From Acinetobacter proteolyticus (GTDB lineage Bacteria; Pseudomonadota; Gammaproteobacteria; Pseudomonadales; Moraxellaceae), in the NCBI RefSeq assembly GCF_000367945.1, contig NZ_KB849179.1, forward strand, positions 124,001 to 188,000: a stretch of DNA of 64,000 nucleotides. The letters are read 5' to 3'. Numbering within the stretch: position 1 is the first letter of the stretch; each line of letters opens with the position of its first letter. The notes under the pieces are model-generated. The model did no database searches and was not told the origin of the DNA. It was given only the letters and a program-made list of their open reading frames with translations. Shown here one piece after another: positions 36,972 through 46,345 of the stretch. Position numbers and translations under genes: made by a program.

Positions 36972-37637
36972 ATGAGTGATAATTACTGGGAGGATGTCTA
37001 TCAATCTAAACAGACAGATCAGGTCAGTTGGTATCAGCAGCATCCAAGTCAAACAATGAAGTTCATTCAATCTCTGGATTTACCGTTGCAGGCCAAACTC
37101 ATTGATGTGGGAAGTGGTGCTTCACTGTTCGTTGATCAGCTTATCGAGGCAGGTTATAAAAACTTACATGTGCTTGATTTATCAGAAACAGCATTAAATA
37201 CAACACAAGCCAGATTGCTAGAAAAGAATTTAGACAGCAGCCATATTGATTGGCAAGTTGCTGATATTTGTACTGTGGCGTTAGAACCACAGCACTATGA
37301 TTTATGGCATGATCGCGCGGTATTTCACTTTATGGTGACAGAAGTGCATCAACAACAGTATCTGCACAACGTCCGTCAAGCATTAAAGCCAAATGGATTT
37401 ATGATTTTGTCGACTTTTGCTGAAGATGGGCCAACACAGTGTAGTGGTCTGCCTGTAGAGCGTTATAGCGTTGAAAAGTTAGCCCAGAAACTGGGCAGAA
37501 ACTTTATTTTGTTACGCCATGAGGTCGAGATTCATATCACCCCTTGGAACACAGAACAACGATTTTTAAATACAATCTGGCAATTCAAAAACGAGTATTT
37601 TAAAAAGAGGGATGAGGTGAGTTTGATTAGCAATTAA
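36972..37637 (+). CDS. Class I SAM-dependent methyltransferase
   Basis: A 221-aa methyltransferase. It starts SDNYWEDVYQSKQTDQVSWYQQHP, a common opening of tellurite-resistance/thiopurine-type and UbiE-like methyltransferases, then motif I LIDVGSGASLFVDQL, VLDLSETAL and DLWHDRAVFHFM. TAGGAG 5 bp before ATG 36972 fixes the start; longer versions lack a site. Substrate unknown. Confidence 0.85.
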   Translation: MSDNYWEDVYQSKQTDQVSWYQQHPSQTMKFIQSLDLPLQAKLIDVGSGASLFVDQLIEAGYKNLHVLDLSETALNTTQARLLEKNLDSSHIDWQVADICTVALEPQHYDLWHDRAVFHFMVTEVHQQQYLHNVRQALKPNGFMILSTFAEDGPTQCSGLPVERYSVEKLAQKLGRNFILLRHEVEIHITPWNTEQRFLNTIWQFKNEYFKKRDEVSLISN

Positions 37638-37859
37638 ATTGAAAAGGAGTTCGAATTATTTTGATACGTTTTCCATCCTACTGTAACTGTTTGGTTAAAC
37701 AATTATTAATGAAATTTATAATTTTAAAGTGAGTTTCAATGGTTTAGCTGTTTAAAAAATAAAAAGATAATACTTATAATTCTTGTTACAACCATTTAGT
37801 CGACAATTTATACAAAATTTCCCATAGTCCTATGAACTATACATATTGGGAGAACTGTT

Positions 37860-38087
37860 ATGGATAAGATTACAGTCATCGTCAAGGACCAAGAAGAAAA
37901 CGAATCAATTGTCGTTGCACAGTTAAATGATTTAGAAGACCAAGATATTCCTTTTTTTAAACGGGTTGAACATATTGAAGTAGAAGGAAATATCATTTTT
38001 CCAAATATTGACTTACTCTTTGAAAGTGAGATAGATGGAAAAATTTATAAGTTGGTTGCACCTGTAAATGACAAAAGATTTATCTGA
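37860..38087 (+). CDS. Small conserved-looking protein of unknown function
   Basis: A 75-aa acidic cytosolic protein with a clear GGGAGA ribosome binding site and its own terminator, so it is very likely expressed. Sequence starts MDKITVIVKDQEENESIVVA and looks like a small alpha/beta fold. No family recognised. Confidence 0.65.
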   Translation: MDKITVIVKDQEENESIVVAQLNDLEDQDIPFFKRVEHIEVEGNIIFPNIDLLFESEIDGKIYKLVAPVNDKRFI

Positions 38088-38120
38088 GTTTAACTCTATT
38101 GTTCACCGCTACAAAAGACT

Positions 38121-38151
38121 CACTTATGGGATTCCAATAGGTGGGTTTTTT
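38121..38151 (+). terminator. Terminator after the 75-aa gene
   Basis: Stem CACTTAT / ATAGGTG with one G-T pair, loop of nine bases, then GGTTTTTT. Confidence 0.75.
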
Positions 38152-38277
38152 ATTTGGAACAGATAAAATATTGGCAAGCATACTTTAATTGAGAATAAAA
38201 AAATAAAGAGCTTGCTGTTTCGATCATTGTACAAGCTCTTTTTCTGGCAAAGCGATAATTGAATAGATATATTGTTC

Positions 38278-38508
38278 TTAATGGATTGGGTTAAGCCCTT
38301 TCACAATGTCATTAAACTCGGAACCATTTAGCCAAAAAGATTTCTTTAAAAACAGTGTGGTCATAATACTTTCTGCCGCTTCACTATTTTGGTTGTCACA
38401 AAATAGTCCATAACTATCACCTAGAACGGTATTGTTCTCGATCAGGCGAATAAAGAAAGCATGTTGTTCGTCAGCATAACCAAGAATAGCATCACGTCGA
38501 TTGTTCAT
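38278..38508 (-). CDS. ddrR: DdrR-like DNA-damage response protein
   Basis: A 76-aa protein divergent from umuDAb, the same position as ddrR in Acinetobacter. It has a GGAGA ribosome binding site 8 bp before the ATG. DdrR is known as an Acinetobacter-specific partner that assists UmuDAb in repressing error-prone polymerase genes. The call rests on size, orientation and neighbour rather than on a recalled sequence match. Confidence 0.7.
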   Translation of the reverse strand: MNNRRDAILGYADEQHAFFIRLIENNTVLGDSYGLFCDNQNSEAAESIMTTLFLKKSFWLNGSEFNDIVKGLNPIH

Positions 38509-38733
38509 TTTTCATGTCTCCACATCAAAAATATTTGAATAAAACTTAACTGCTGAGAGATCAAATAGATTAATGAATCAGATCAATGACTTAATATTTT
38601 TTAATTGAATAAAAATACGATAAGGCATTCATTTAAAACATTAATTTCAGTTTGTCTTATACATCCTTGTCTAAGTTAAACAAGCTAAAATCTGATCTAT
38701 GGATTCATTGTTATGCAAAATTAATTGTACGTC

Positions 38734-38760
38734 AACTTGAATTTGTAACTTTTTCAAGTT
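38734..38760 (+). promoter_or_regulatory. UmuDAb operator in front of umuDAb
   Basis: Arms AACTTGAA (38734-38741) and TTCAAGTT (38753-38760) with the inner core TTGAA-N11-TTCAA. This spacing and core, including GTAACTTTTTCAA, matches the UmuDAb binding palindrome described in Acinetobacter. It lies 41 bp before the ATG and so overlaps the promoter, implying self-repression. Confidence 0.82.
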
Positions 38761-38800
38761 AAATTATTTACAAGCATTTTAAACTTGGGGCGGGGGAATC

Positions 38801-39412
38801 ATGTCCAAAAAAAACGAATTTGAGCATGGGGGAGCCAGAACCAATGCAGGGCGTAAAGCACAATTTAGTGAACCCACTAAAGTCATTCGTGTTCCAGAGT
38901 CTCAAGTTGATTTCATCAAAAATTGGTTACTGAATAATGTCAAAACCGATACGCGTAACGATTTGACTAGCTCAATGAAAATCCAGAATGTACAGCCCAA
39001 GAATGATCGAATTTATCACATTCCATTGGCAACGGAACGGGTTGCTGCGGGTTTTCCGTCACCTGCCCAAGATCATGTTGAACAAGCACTGGATTTAAAT
39101 GAATTTTTAATTCGTAACGAAAATTCGACTTTCATTGTAAAAGCCAATTCGCTATCGATGTTAGATGCCGGGATTGATATTGATGATCCATTGGTCGTGG
39201 ATCGCAGTCTTGTAGCCAAATCTGGAGACATTGTGATTGCCTTGATCGACAATGATTTTACCGTGAAACGTTTGATGGTTGATCATCATTTCAGTCCACC
39301 GAAAGTCTGGTTGAAAGCCGAAAATCCTGATTATCAAAATATTTATATTACCGAGGGGCAGGAGTTATTGATTTGGGGTGTTGTGACTTATAACCTGAAA
39401 CCGATGAGATAA
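38801..39412 (+). CDS. umuDAb: UmuDAb, LexA/UmuD-like self-cleaving SOS repressor
   Basis: A 203-aa S24-family protein, longer than E. coli UmuD (139 aa) owing to an N-terminal DNA-binding region (residues 1-65). The cleavage pair A83-G84 (VAAGF), nucleophile S119 (NSLSM) and general base K156 (FTVKRL) are all in place. Acinetobacter lacks a canonical LexA; UmuDAb represses part of its DNA-damage regulon and is inactivated by RecA-stimulated cleavage. umuC follows after 4 bp, so the two form an operon with an operator upstream. Confidence 0.94.
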   Translation: MSKKNEFEHGGARTNAGRKAQFSEPTKVIRVPESQVDFIKNWLLNNVKTDTRNDLTSSMKIQNVQPKNDRIYHIPLATERVAAGFPSPAQDHVEQALDLNEFLIRNENSTFIVKANSLSMLDAGIDIDDPLVVDRSLVAKSGDIVIALIDNDFTVKRLMVDHHFSPPKVWLKAENPDYQNIYITEGQELLIWGVVTYNLKPMR

Positions 39413-39416
39413 GCTT

Positions 39417-40715
39417 ATGAGTCTGCCACAACGTATTTTTGCTTTGATTGATGTGAATAACTGCTATGTCAGTTGTGAGCGTGTGTTTAATCCAAAGCTG
39501 GAAAATCGTCCTGTGGTGGTGCTGTCCAATAACGATGGTTGTGTGGTTTCTCGTTCCTATGAGGCGAAACAGCTCGGTATTCGGATGGCCGTTCCGATGT
39601 TCCAGATCGAGGAGATTATTCAACGGCATCAAGTACAAGTCTTTTCCAGTAATTATGCCTTGTATGCGGAAATGTCACGCCGCTTTATGAATATATTGGC
39701 AAGTTTTGTTGATCCATGTGAGCAGGAAGTATATTCGATAGATGAATGTTTTTTAGAACTGACGGCTTATCAACACAGTTATGACCTAACCGAATATGCA
39801 CACCAGATTCTAGATACGGTAAAAAACTGGTTGGGTTTGCCATGTTGTATTGGAATTGGTTATTCCAAAACGCAGGCCAAGCTTGCCAATAACTTAGCCA
39901 AGACCCACGCCTGTTTTAAGAGTGTCTGTAATCTCGTTGCTGAAGATCCGTGCGTGATTGAAGACTTGTTGCAGCAGATGCCTGCGGGCGAAGTATGGGG
40001 TGTCGGGCGAAAGATTCGGCAACGCTTAGAAAAAATGATGATCTACTCAGTGATGGATCTGCTGCAATCTGATCCTAAAATGATGGGAAAGCAGTTTTCC
40101 GTGTTGATGGAAAATACAGTCAAAGAATTGCAAGGCATGGCCTGTTTAGAGCTAGAAGATGTAATTACGGATCGGCAGCAGGTGTTAAGCAGTCGTTCAT
40201 TTGGTCAGCCGATTCAGGAGAAAAGCGACTTAAGTGGTGCACTGACTGAATTTAGTTTGCGTGCAGTTGAGCGGTTGAGGCAACAGAAATTACTGTGTAA
40301 AGCCATTGGGGTCAGTATTCGGACCAATCGTTTTAATAAAGACCAATATTATCGACCATTTACGGTGGTGTATTTGTCTGATTATAGCGATGATCGTTTG
40401 GAAATTATCAAAGCGGTACAACAGGGGCTGGATCGGATTTATCAAACAGGGCATCGTTATAAGAAAGCCGAAGTGATTTTAATGGATATTATTCCACAAC
40501 ACCGTCATGCTGTTGATCTCTTCCACGATACCGATGAGCTGATTGCGCGACAAAATCTTTCAGTCGCTTTTGATGATATTAATAAGAAATTTGGTCGCGA
40601 TTGTATGACCTTAGGGCGTTTGATTAGCCCTCATGGACGTGCATGGCAGATGACACAGAATCATAAGTCACCGAGTTATTTGACCAAATGGGATGAGGTT
40701 TTAAAGGTTGGATAA
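39417..40715 (+). CDS. umuC: DNA polymerase V catalytic subunit UmuC
   Basis: Y-family translesion polymerase of 432 aa, full length. Catalytic acidic residues D12 ([10 protein letters not shown]) and D109-E110 ([10 protein letters not shown]) are present, and the little-finger region follows ([22 protein letters not shown]). The C-terminus includes a short tail ([15 protein letters not shown]). Co-transcribed with umuDAb, so it should be induced by DNA damage. Confidence 0.97.
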   Translation: MSLPQRIFALIDVNNCYVSCERVFNPKLENRPVVVLSNNDGCVVSRSYEAKQLGIRMAVPMFQIEEIIQRHQVQVFSSNYALYAEMSRRFMNILASFVDPCEQEVYSIDECFLELTAYQHSYDLTEYAHQILDTVKNWLGLPCCIGIGYSKTQAKLANNLAKTHACFKSVCNLVAEDPCVIEDLLQQMPAGEVWGVGRKIRQRLEKMMIYSVMDLLQSDPKMMGKQFSVLMENTVKELQGMACLELEDVITDRQQVLSSRSFGQPIQEKSDLSGALTEFSLRAVERLRQQKLLCKAIGVSIRTNRFNKDQYYRPFTVVYLSDYSDDRLEIIKAVQQGLDRIYQTGHRYKKAEVILMDIIPQHRHAVDLFHDTDELIARQNLSVAFDDINKKFGRDCMTLGRLISPHGRAWQMTQNHKSPSYLTKWDEVLKVG

Positions 40716-40737
40716 TGATTTCTGTATAGATGGGGGG

Positions 40738-41646
40738 TTAATTCGCACTGAGCCGAGATGGGAATACCGCGACTAACAGATCAATGGCTAAACGCGTTTT
40801 AAGTGGCATATAGGTTAAAGCAGGCCAAACCACATGAATCGGGAAGTCGACACTGGAAAACTCTGCCAATACCTGAACTAAGCTGCCATCTTGTAGTTCT
40901 TTATGAATCAGCCAATCAGGAAGCCATGCAATTCCTTGATCTAATAACACTGTATTTTTAATCGCCTGCATATCATTTAGCATCAATTTTGCTTTGGGTT
41001 TGATGGCATACAGTTGTTTGTTTTTATCTTGAAGATGCCACTTTGTCGGGGACCCAGAATAGGGGTAAGCAATGGTGGTATGTTGGTGTAAGTCATCCAA
41101 GTGATTCACTGGACCTGACTGTTGTATATATTTCGGAGTTGCACAAAGCAGCATCCGATGATCACCCAGCTTCCTTGCAATCAAATGATTGCTATCGTCT
41201 AGAGTGCCAATACGAATGGCTAAATCAAAACCATCTTCGACCAAATCGATGGTGCGATCATTGAAGGAAAGTTCTACCTGCAAATCAGCATGTTGTTGTG
41301 CAAGCTCAACCATCAACGGCGCAACATAAAGTTGTCCAAACAGGACTGGGGCTGAAACTCTCAATAATCCCGTTGCATTGATTTTACCTTGGTCTAACAA
41401 GCTTTCAGCGCTATGAATCTCAGCAATCGCGCGCTGACTGTGCTCATAAAATAGCGCACCTTCCGCTGTTAAGCTCAGGGTTCGAGTAGTACGCTTAAAT
41501 AAAGTCACGCCCAAACGTTGTTCTAAACGCGCAATGCTTTTACTCACCGCCGAGCGGGTCAGATGTAGTTGTTCAGCAGCATTGCTAAAGCTTCCTGCCT
41601 CGACCACTGTCACAAAGATTGAAATCGTACTCAGCTCTGTTTGCAT
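40738..41646 (-). CDS. LysR-family transcriptional regulator (AaeR/DmlR-like)
   Basis: A 302-aa LysR regulator. HTH: ISIFVTVVEAGSFSNAAEQLHLTRSAVSKSIARLEQRLGVTLFKRTTRTLSLT. It diverges from azoR with a 99-bp gap containing a LysR-type inverted repeat, so azoR is its probable target. ATG 41646 is used; an in-frame GTG at 41688 lies inside the operator and is less likely. Confidence 0.92.
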   Translation of the reverse strand: MQTELSTISIFVTVVEAGSFSNAAEQLHLTRSAVSKSIARLEQRLGVTLFKRTTRTLSLTAEGALFYEHSQRAIAEIHSAESLLDQGKINATGLLRVSAPVLFGQLYVAPLMVELAQQHADLQVELSFNDRTIDLVEDGFDLAIRIGTLDDSNHLIARKLGDHRMLLCATPKYIQQSGPVNHLDDLHQHTTIAYPYSGSPTKWHLQDKNKQLYAIKPKAKLMLNDMQAIKNTVLLDQGIAWLPDWLIHKELQDGSLVQVLAEFSSVDFPIHVVWPALTYMPLKTRLAIDLLVAVFPSRLSAN

Positions 41647-41683
41647 GATTGTAGAGTTTTTGGAATCAATTGATTGAAATAGT

Positions 41684-41698
41684 ATCACTACTGGTGAT
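41684..41698. promoter_or_regulatory. LysR-type operator between the regulator and azoR
   Basis: ATCAC-N5-GTGAT, a symmetric site that fits the LysR-type T-N11-A pattern (TATCAC...GTGATTA). Confidence 0.5.
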
Positions 41699-41745
41699 TA
41701 TAATCTAATAGTAAGATAGCTCCATCAAAGATATGGAGAACAAAC

Positions 41746-42342
41746 ATGGCGAAAATGTTGGTATTGAAATCAAGCATTATGGGTGATCAATCACAGACTA
41801 GCCGTTTGATCGATGCATTTTTAACAGAACGTGCTGAAAAAGGCGTGCAGGATGAGGTGATCATTCGTGATTTAACCACGCTTAACTTACCTGTACTGGA
41901 TGCTGAAATTTTCCATGCACTGCGTGGTGCGGAGCACATTGCAGCGCCGATACAAAAGATTGTCCAGTTATCGGATGAGCTGATTGCAGAACTTAAAGCA
42001 GCGGATCTATTACTGATTGGTGCACCGATGTACAACCTGAATGTGCCAACGCAATTGAAGAACTGGTTCGATTTGGTGGCACGTGCCCGTCATACCTTTA
42101 GATATACCGAAACCTATCCACAAGGCTTGGTTGAAGGCGTAAAAGCGATTGTGATGAGCAGTCGGGGCGGTATTCATCTCGGGCAAGTGACCGATGCGGT
42201 AACACCGTATCTTCAGTCAGTTTTGGGTTTGATGGGAATCCATGATGTCAGTTTTGTGTACGCCGAAGGTTTAGATATCCCTGCTTTAAGAGTAGATGCA
42301 TTAAAAGAGGCGCATCTACAAGCACAGCAGGTTGCTGTTTAA
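41746..42342 (+). CDS. azoR: FMN-dependent NADH-azoreductase
   Basis: Flavodoxin-fold quinone/azo reductase of 198 aa. The FMN phosphate-binding start VLKSSIMGDQSQTSRLID and the isoalloxazine segment APMYNLNVPTQLKNWFDLVARARHTFRY are typical of AzoR. The 3' end is closed by a strong terminator. Likely role is two-electron quinone reduction under electrophile stress, controlled by the divergent LysR. Confidence 0.93.
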   Translation: MAKMLVLKSSIMGDQSQTSRLIDAFLTERAEKGVQDEVIIRDLTTLNLPVLDAEIFHALRGAEHIAAPIQKIVQLSDELIAELKAADLLLIGAPMYNLNVPTQLKNWFDLVARARHTFRYTETYPQGLVEGVKAIVMSSRGGIHLGQVTDAVTPYLQSVLGLMGIHDVSFVYAEGLDIPALRVDALKEAHLQAQQVAV

Positions 42343-42376
42343 AACTAGGTACCCCTTACTACCGAGTTTTGGTAGG

Positions 42377-42412
42377 ATCGGACAAGCAGGGTGCCTGTTT
42401 GTCCGATTTTTT
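42377..42412 (+). terminator. Terminator after azoR
   Basis: A 14-bp stem ATCGGACAAGCAGG / CCTGTTTGTCCGAT with one G-T pair and loop GTG, followed by a T-run. Confidence 0.93.
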
Positions 42413-42460
42413 ATGTTTGAAATAACCACTTACTATTTCAGGATTGTGTTCAGTCAATTA

Positions 42461-42486
42461 AAAAGCCCCACTAAAATGAGGCTTGT
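42461..42486 (-). terminator. Terminator after the NAPE-PLD-like gene
   Basis: Stem AAGCCCCA / TGAGGCTT with one mismatch; the A-run on the left gives a U-run for leftward transcription. Confidence 0.7.
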
Positions 42487-42505
42487 ATAAAAATTAATGT
42501 TTCAA

Positions 42506-43630
42506 TTAACGAATGTTTTTCCACCACTGTTTAAAGGCTTGCCGATCATTGTCTAGTTCAACTAACTCGCCGATCATGGGGGTGGCAAGACGATATTTTC
42601 TGCTTTTTGAATATTCGACAATACGATTAATCGGTTCATGCCATGCATGTTTGGCTAAACTAAATTTTGAATGATGTACAGGAATCATATTTCGTGCATT
42701 CAGCTCTTCAGTGGCTTGAGCAACTTCATCTGGATGACAATGCACTGAACGCCAAGCGGCATCATATTGCCCATTCTCCATCAATGCCCAATCAAAGGGA
42801 CCGTATTTCTGTCCAATCTCGACAAAGTGCTTGTCATAACCACCATCACCGGTATAGAAAATCTTTTTATTCGGGGATTGAATCACAAAAGAAACCCACA
42901 GATTTTTACCGCCATCAAAGGCGCGTCGTGAATCATGATGGGTGGTTTCAGTGATAATGGTAATGCCATCATTAAATTCGATTCTGTCGCCCCAATCTCT
43001 TTCAATCAGTTTTTCTTTAGGATAACCCCAGTACTCAAAGTGTTCACCTACACCTAAGCCTGTGATCACATATCTGACTTTATCCTTAAGTTTAAGCGTG
43101 GTTTCATAATCCAAATGATCATAATGATCGTGTGAAATCAGCAAGTAATCAATCGCTGGTAAATCCTCGACACTATAAATATCAGTTCCTTTATAGGCGC
43201 GTGTGCCCCAAGGGAAAGGAGAGGCTTTGCCACTCATAACAGGGTCAATCAAAAAGGTTTTACCATGCAACTGCATAAACACAGATGAGTGTCCAAACCA
43301 AATGATGACATCCTGTTTGGAATCAAGGCTGAGCAGATTGGTTTTAATGGAAGGAATTGGATCAATTGGATTGCGATGAGGAATGGTTTTAATAAAGGTT
43401 TTATAGAGTTCAACCGCAATACTAGAGCCTTCGCTCATGCCTGATTTTTCAATTAAATTTCGAAATTGACCTTGGCGGTAGTTGGGAGAGCTTTCTATGA
43501 CTTGTAGTCGTTCACCAGAAGGAATTTTACCGAATAAGGGTTGTTGTGCATATATAACACTCGCTGCAATAAGCAGGGCCACGGCGATCGCAACAAAAAG
43601 AATAAGCATAAATGGAGTCAACCTTTTCAT
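42506..43630 (-). CDS. Membrane-anchored MBL-fold hydrolase (NAPE-PLD / UlaG-like)
   Basis: A 374-aa protein with one N-terminal membrane helix (LILFVAIAVALLIAASVIYA), then an MBL-fold domain: IIWFGHSSVFMQLHGKTFLIDPV, the zinc motif SHDHYDHLD, THHDSRR, and HHSKFSLAKHAW. This order matches the NAPE-hydrolysing phospholipase D-like family of lipoprotein hydrolases (RomA-type). ATG 43630 is used; a TTG at 43672 is weak. The physiological substrate is probably a membrane phospholipid or related ester, but this is inferred. Confidence 0.85.
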   Translation of the reverse strand: MKRLTPFMLILFVAIAVALLIAASVIYAQQPLFGKIPSGERLQVIESSPNYRQGQFRNLIEKSGMSEGSSIAVELYKTFIKTIPHRNPIDPIPSIKTNLLSLDSKQDVIIWFGHSSVFMQLHGKTFLIDPVMSGKASPFPWGTRAYKGTDIYSVEDLPAIDYLLISHDHYDHLDYETTLKLKDKVRYVITGLGVGEHFEYWGYPKEKLIERDWGDRIEFNDGITIITETTHHDSRRAFDGGKNLWVSFVIQSPNKKIFYTGDGGYDKHFVEIGQKYGPFDWALMENGQYDAAWRSVHCHPDEVAQATEELNARNMIPVHHSKFSLAKHAWHEPINRIVEYSKSRKYRLATPMIGELVELDNDRQAFKQWWKNIR

Positions 43631-43890
43631 TTGAGCATTCGATACCACAGTAATAAAAACTAAAAGCGACAAAATGATGAAATAGGGTTTAAATGTCGAC
43701 GAATGAAAACTTGCCTATCATTATTGAATCTTTAGCTAAACGAAGAAGAACTGAATGTTTACTTGCGAAATTGAAGGTGTATTGATGTGATTGAGCAAAA
43801 GGAAGTCATTTAGCGAAGCTTGGTTTATGCTAGACTATGCAAGGTTACAGTGTTGTAAATCACTGTGAGTCAAGACAACGAGTAGGTAAA

Positions 43891-44538
43891 ATGATCGGGC
43901 AGCAAAGAAACATATTGGCAACTTTAGGAATAGATGTTTGGATTCCAAGAGAAGTCGTATGTCAAAAAAATACTGCACCAAGTCTATGGCGAGATCAAGT
44001 GGTTGAAGAAACCATACAGCCGCTGACACCGATATTAGATGTCGTACCAACGCCACAAGAAATTCAAATTGCATCGCGACCAACATTAGCGATCACTGAA
44101 AAAGAAATTCCTCAACCTACAGAAATTATTGCAAAGCCTATTGTAAAAGAAGCTGTTGTTGAAAAAGAACAGATTGTTATTACAACTCAAATTCAGGCAT
44201 TTGAACTGCAAATGTATGTTTTAGAAAATTGTGCCATTTTGTTGGAAAGCAGTCAGCTCAGTGATGCACAACGGCAGCTCTGGCAAAATATTCAAAAGGC
44301 AAGATTAGGTCAATACGCAGAGTTGAAATGGCCATTTCCCTTGGCTACGTTTCAAGAGAGCAGAGGACTATCGTCTTATATTCAAGGCTTTCTGGATGCA
44401 ACGGCAAGCAGCAAAAAGATATTATGCTTAGGTCAACTGGACTTTATTCAGCATTCTAATATATTACATTTAGCGAGTTTAGAAGAAATGCTGGCTCAAC
44501 CAGTCTTGAAAAGACGGTTGTGGCAGCTCATGCAATAA
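43891..44538 (+). CDS. Candidate DNA polymerase III psi subunit (HolD-like)
   Basis: A 215-aa protein usually left hypothetical. The N-terminus QQRNILATLGIDVWIPRE parallels the E. coli HolD start, RRDWQLQQLGITQWSLRRP (shared R-x5-LGI-x2-W). A Pro/Glu/Ile-rich linker (about residues 45-105) separates it from a C-terminal region ending in ASLEEMLAQPVLKRRLWQLM, similar to HolD's LTDLRANPTARAALWQQI. GTAGG lies 6 bp upstream of ATG 43891. Psi bridges the clamp-loader and chi/SSB. The call is an inference from these two blocks; overall identity is low. Confidence 0.55.
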   Translation: MIGQQRNILATLGIDVWIPREVVCQKNTAPSLWRDQVVEETIQPLTPILDVVPTPQEIQIASRPTLAITEKEIPQPTEIIAKPIVKEAVVEKEQIVITTQIQAFELQMYVLENCAILLESSQLSDAQRQLWQNIQKARLGQYAELKWPFPLATFQESRGLSSYIQGFLDATASSKKILCLGQLDFIQHSNILHLASLEEMLAQPVLKRRLWQLMQ

Positions 44539-44555
44539 AGAACGGAAATCGAATC

Positions 44556-45521
44556 ATGAAGAAAGTCGTTGTATTCAGCCAAATAAATCAGGATGTTATA
44601 GCGCAGTTACAGCAAGATTATCAGGTGGTGGTGCTCAATCCAAAGCTTGGTGATATCAATGAACAGATTCGTACCGAAGTGGTTGATGCTGATGCCATGA
44701 TTGGTGCAGGGCGTTTACTCAATGAAAGCAACTTAGCACCTGCACAAAAACTGAAAATCATTTCTACGGTGTCGGTTGGCTATGATAATTATGATGTCGA
44801 CTATCTCAATCAAAAGAAAATCTGGCTCGCCAATACGCCACACGTTTTAACGGAAACCACAGCCGATCTAGCCTTTAGCTTGTTGCTGAGCGCCGCGCGT
44901 AAGATTCCACAATTAGATGCTTGGACCAAGCAAGGGCAGTGGAAACGTACTGTTGCGACGGAACAATTTGGGGTGGATGTTTTTGGCAAGACCTTAGGCA
45001 TTATTGGTCTGGGACATATCGGGGGAGCTATTGCTCGTCGTGGTTTTTATGGTTTCAATATGAATATTTTGTACCATAACCGCCGTGAAAAGATTGAAGT
45101 GGCTCAGGCCTTCAATGCGCAATATCGTGATTTAGATCAGTTATTGCAGCAATCTGATTTTATTGTGGTGGCTGTTGATTTGAATACTGAATCAAAAGCA
45201 CTGATTGGCGCAGAGCAATTTGACTTGATGCAAAAACATGCGGTCTTCGTCAATATCGCGCGTGGCTCGGTGGTCGATGAACATGCATTGATCGACGCAT
45301 TGCAGCAAAACAAAATCTTTGCTGCTGGTTTAGATGTGTATGCCAAGGAACCACTACAAAGTTCTCCTTTGTTTGAGTTACCCAATGCAGTGACTGCGCC
45401 GCATATTGGCTCGGCAACCGCTGAAACTCGCCAGAAGATGGTGGACCTTGCTTATCAGAACCTGATTGATGCATTAGAAGATCGTACACCTCGCTATTTA
45501 GTGAATCCAAAGTTTGAATAA
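44556..45521 (+). CDS. ghrB: Glyoxylate/hydroxypyruvate reductase B (2-hydroxyacid dehydrogenase)
   Basis: NAD(P)H-dependent D-isomer-specific 2-hydroxyacid dehydrogenase, 321 aa. It aligns well with E. coli GhrB across TISVGYDN-like TVSVGYDNYDVD, LGIIGLGHIGGAIARRGFYGFNM (nucleotide site), FVNIARGSVVDE (catalytic Arg) and APHIGSATAETR (catalytic His). The start at 44556 is preferred over 44520 (inside the preceding gene). It overlaps nothing but follows the HolD-like gene at 17 bp, so co-transcription is likely. Confidence 0.93.
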   Translation: MKKVVVFSQINQDVIAQLQQDYQVVVLNPKLGDINEQIRTEVVDADAMIGAGRLLNESNLAPAQKLKIISTVSVGYDNYDVDYLNQKKIWLANTPHVLTETTADLAFSLLLSAARKIPQLDAWTKQGQWKRTVATEQFGVDVFGKTLGIIGLGHIGGAIARRGFYGFNMNILYHNRREKIEVAQAFNAQYRDLDQLLQQSDFIVVAVDLNTESKALIGAEQFDLMQKHAVFVNIARGSVVDEHALIDALQQNKIFAAGLDVYAKEPLQSSPLFELPNAVTAPHIGSATAETRQKMVDLAYQNLIDALEDRTPRYLVNPKFE

Positions 45522-45632
45522 TTGCTTACAATGCTGACCATTTGATTGCTGCATTATTGTACGGCTCCATCTTTTTAAGTTGATTAATATTGGTACACTT
45601 GCGCCCTTTGTGACTTCGTCTTGGGGTGTCTG

Positions 45633-46220
45633 GTGTTCGAGAAATTAGCTGAACAAAGTTTGGGTTTAATGGGCTGGGAAATTGATAATCATTGGGATTT
45701 AAATATTGATCAATGTGTGATGATTGCGGCTCCACATACCAGCAATTGGGATGCCTTATATGCCCGTTTAGCCTTGAAAGCTTTGGGTGTTCATGTTCGC
45801 CTCACCATCAAAGACAGTTATATGAAATTGCCGTTTGGTCCTTTTGTTCGTGCCATGGGTGGTATCGGTATTGATCGTCGTGTCAAACATGAAGGTCAAG
45901 AACGTCCAAGTATGGTTCAACTGATGAGTGATTTATTCAAGACACATCCTAAGTTAGTCATGTTGGTCACTCCAGAAGGAACACGTGCAAAACAAGAGCA
46001 GTGGAAAACTGGTTTTTATCATGTCGCAATGACAGCGGGTGTGCCGATTGCACTTGCGTATATGGATTATGCCAAGAAAAAAACAGGCGTAGGAAAAATT
46101 GTTTATCCTACAGGGGATTATAAAAAAGATATGACAGAGATCATGTCTTTTTATGCCACGATCAATGCCAAATTCCCTGAGAAATTTAGTGTAGATCAGC
46201 GTTACGTTGCGGCAGAGTAA
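45633..46220 (+). CDS. 1-acyl-glycerol-3-phosphate acyltransferase-type enzyme (PlsC family)
   Basis: A 195-aa acyltransferase. The HX4D motif is APHTSNWDALYAR, with FVRAMGGIGIDR (substrate-binding block) and TPEGTRAKQEQWKTGFYHVA (PEGTR block). These are the glycerophosphate acyltransferase signatures; lack of a membrane helix is common for this short subgroup. GTG 45633 with GGGGTG upstream is chosen. It probably makes phosphatidate or acylates another lipid. Confidence 0.88.
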   Translation: MFEKLAEQSLGLMGWEIDNHWDLNIDQCVMIAAPHTSNWDALYARLALKALGVHVRLTIKDSYMKLPFGPFVRAMGGIGIDRRVKHEGQERPSMVQLMSDLFKTHPKLVMLVTPEGTRAKQEQWKTGFYHVAMTAGVPIALAYMDYAKKKTGVGKIVYPTGDYKKDMTEIMSFYATINAKFPEKFSVDQRYVAAE

Positions 46221-46247
46221 TTCAGTCGATTTCAAAAATCATAAAGT

Positions 46248-46270
46248 AAGGCAGGATTTTCCTGCCTTTT
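46248..46270 (+). terminator. Terminator after the PlsC-type gene
   Basis: Stem AAGGCAGGA / TCCTGCCTT, loop TTT, T-rich tail. Confidence 0.88.
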
Positions 46271-46345
46271 ATAACACTTTGTTGCAAATTTCTCCTTTTT
46301 TCAATGCTATATTAAATTTCTTTATTAAAATCATAGAGAAACCAC

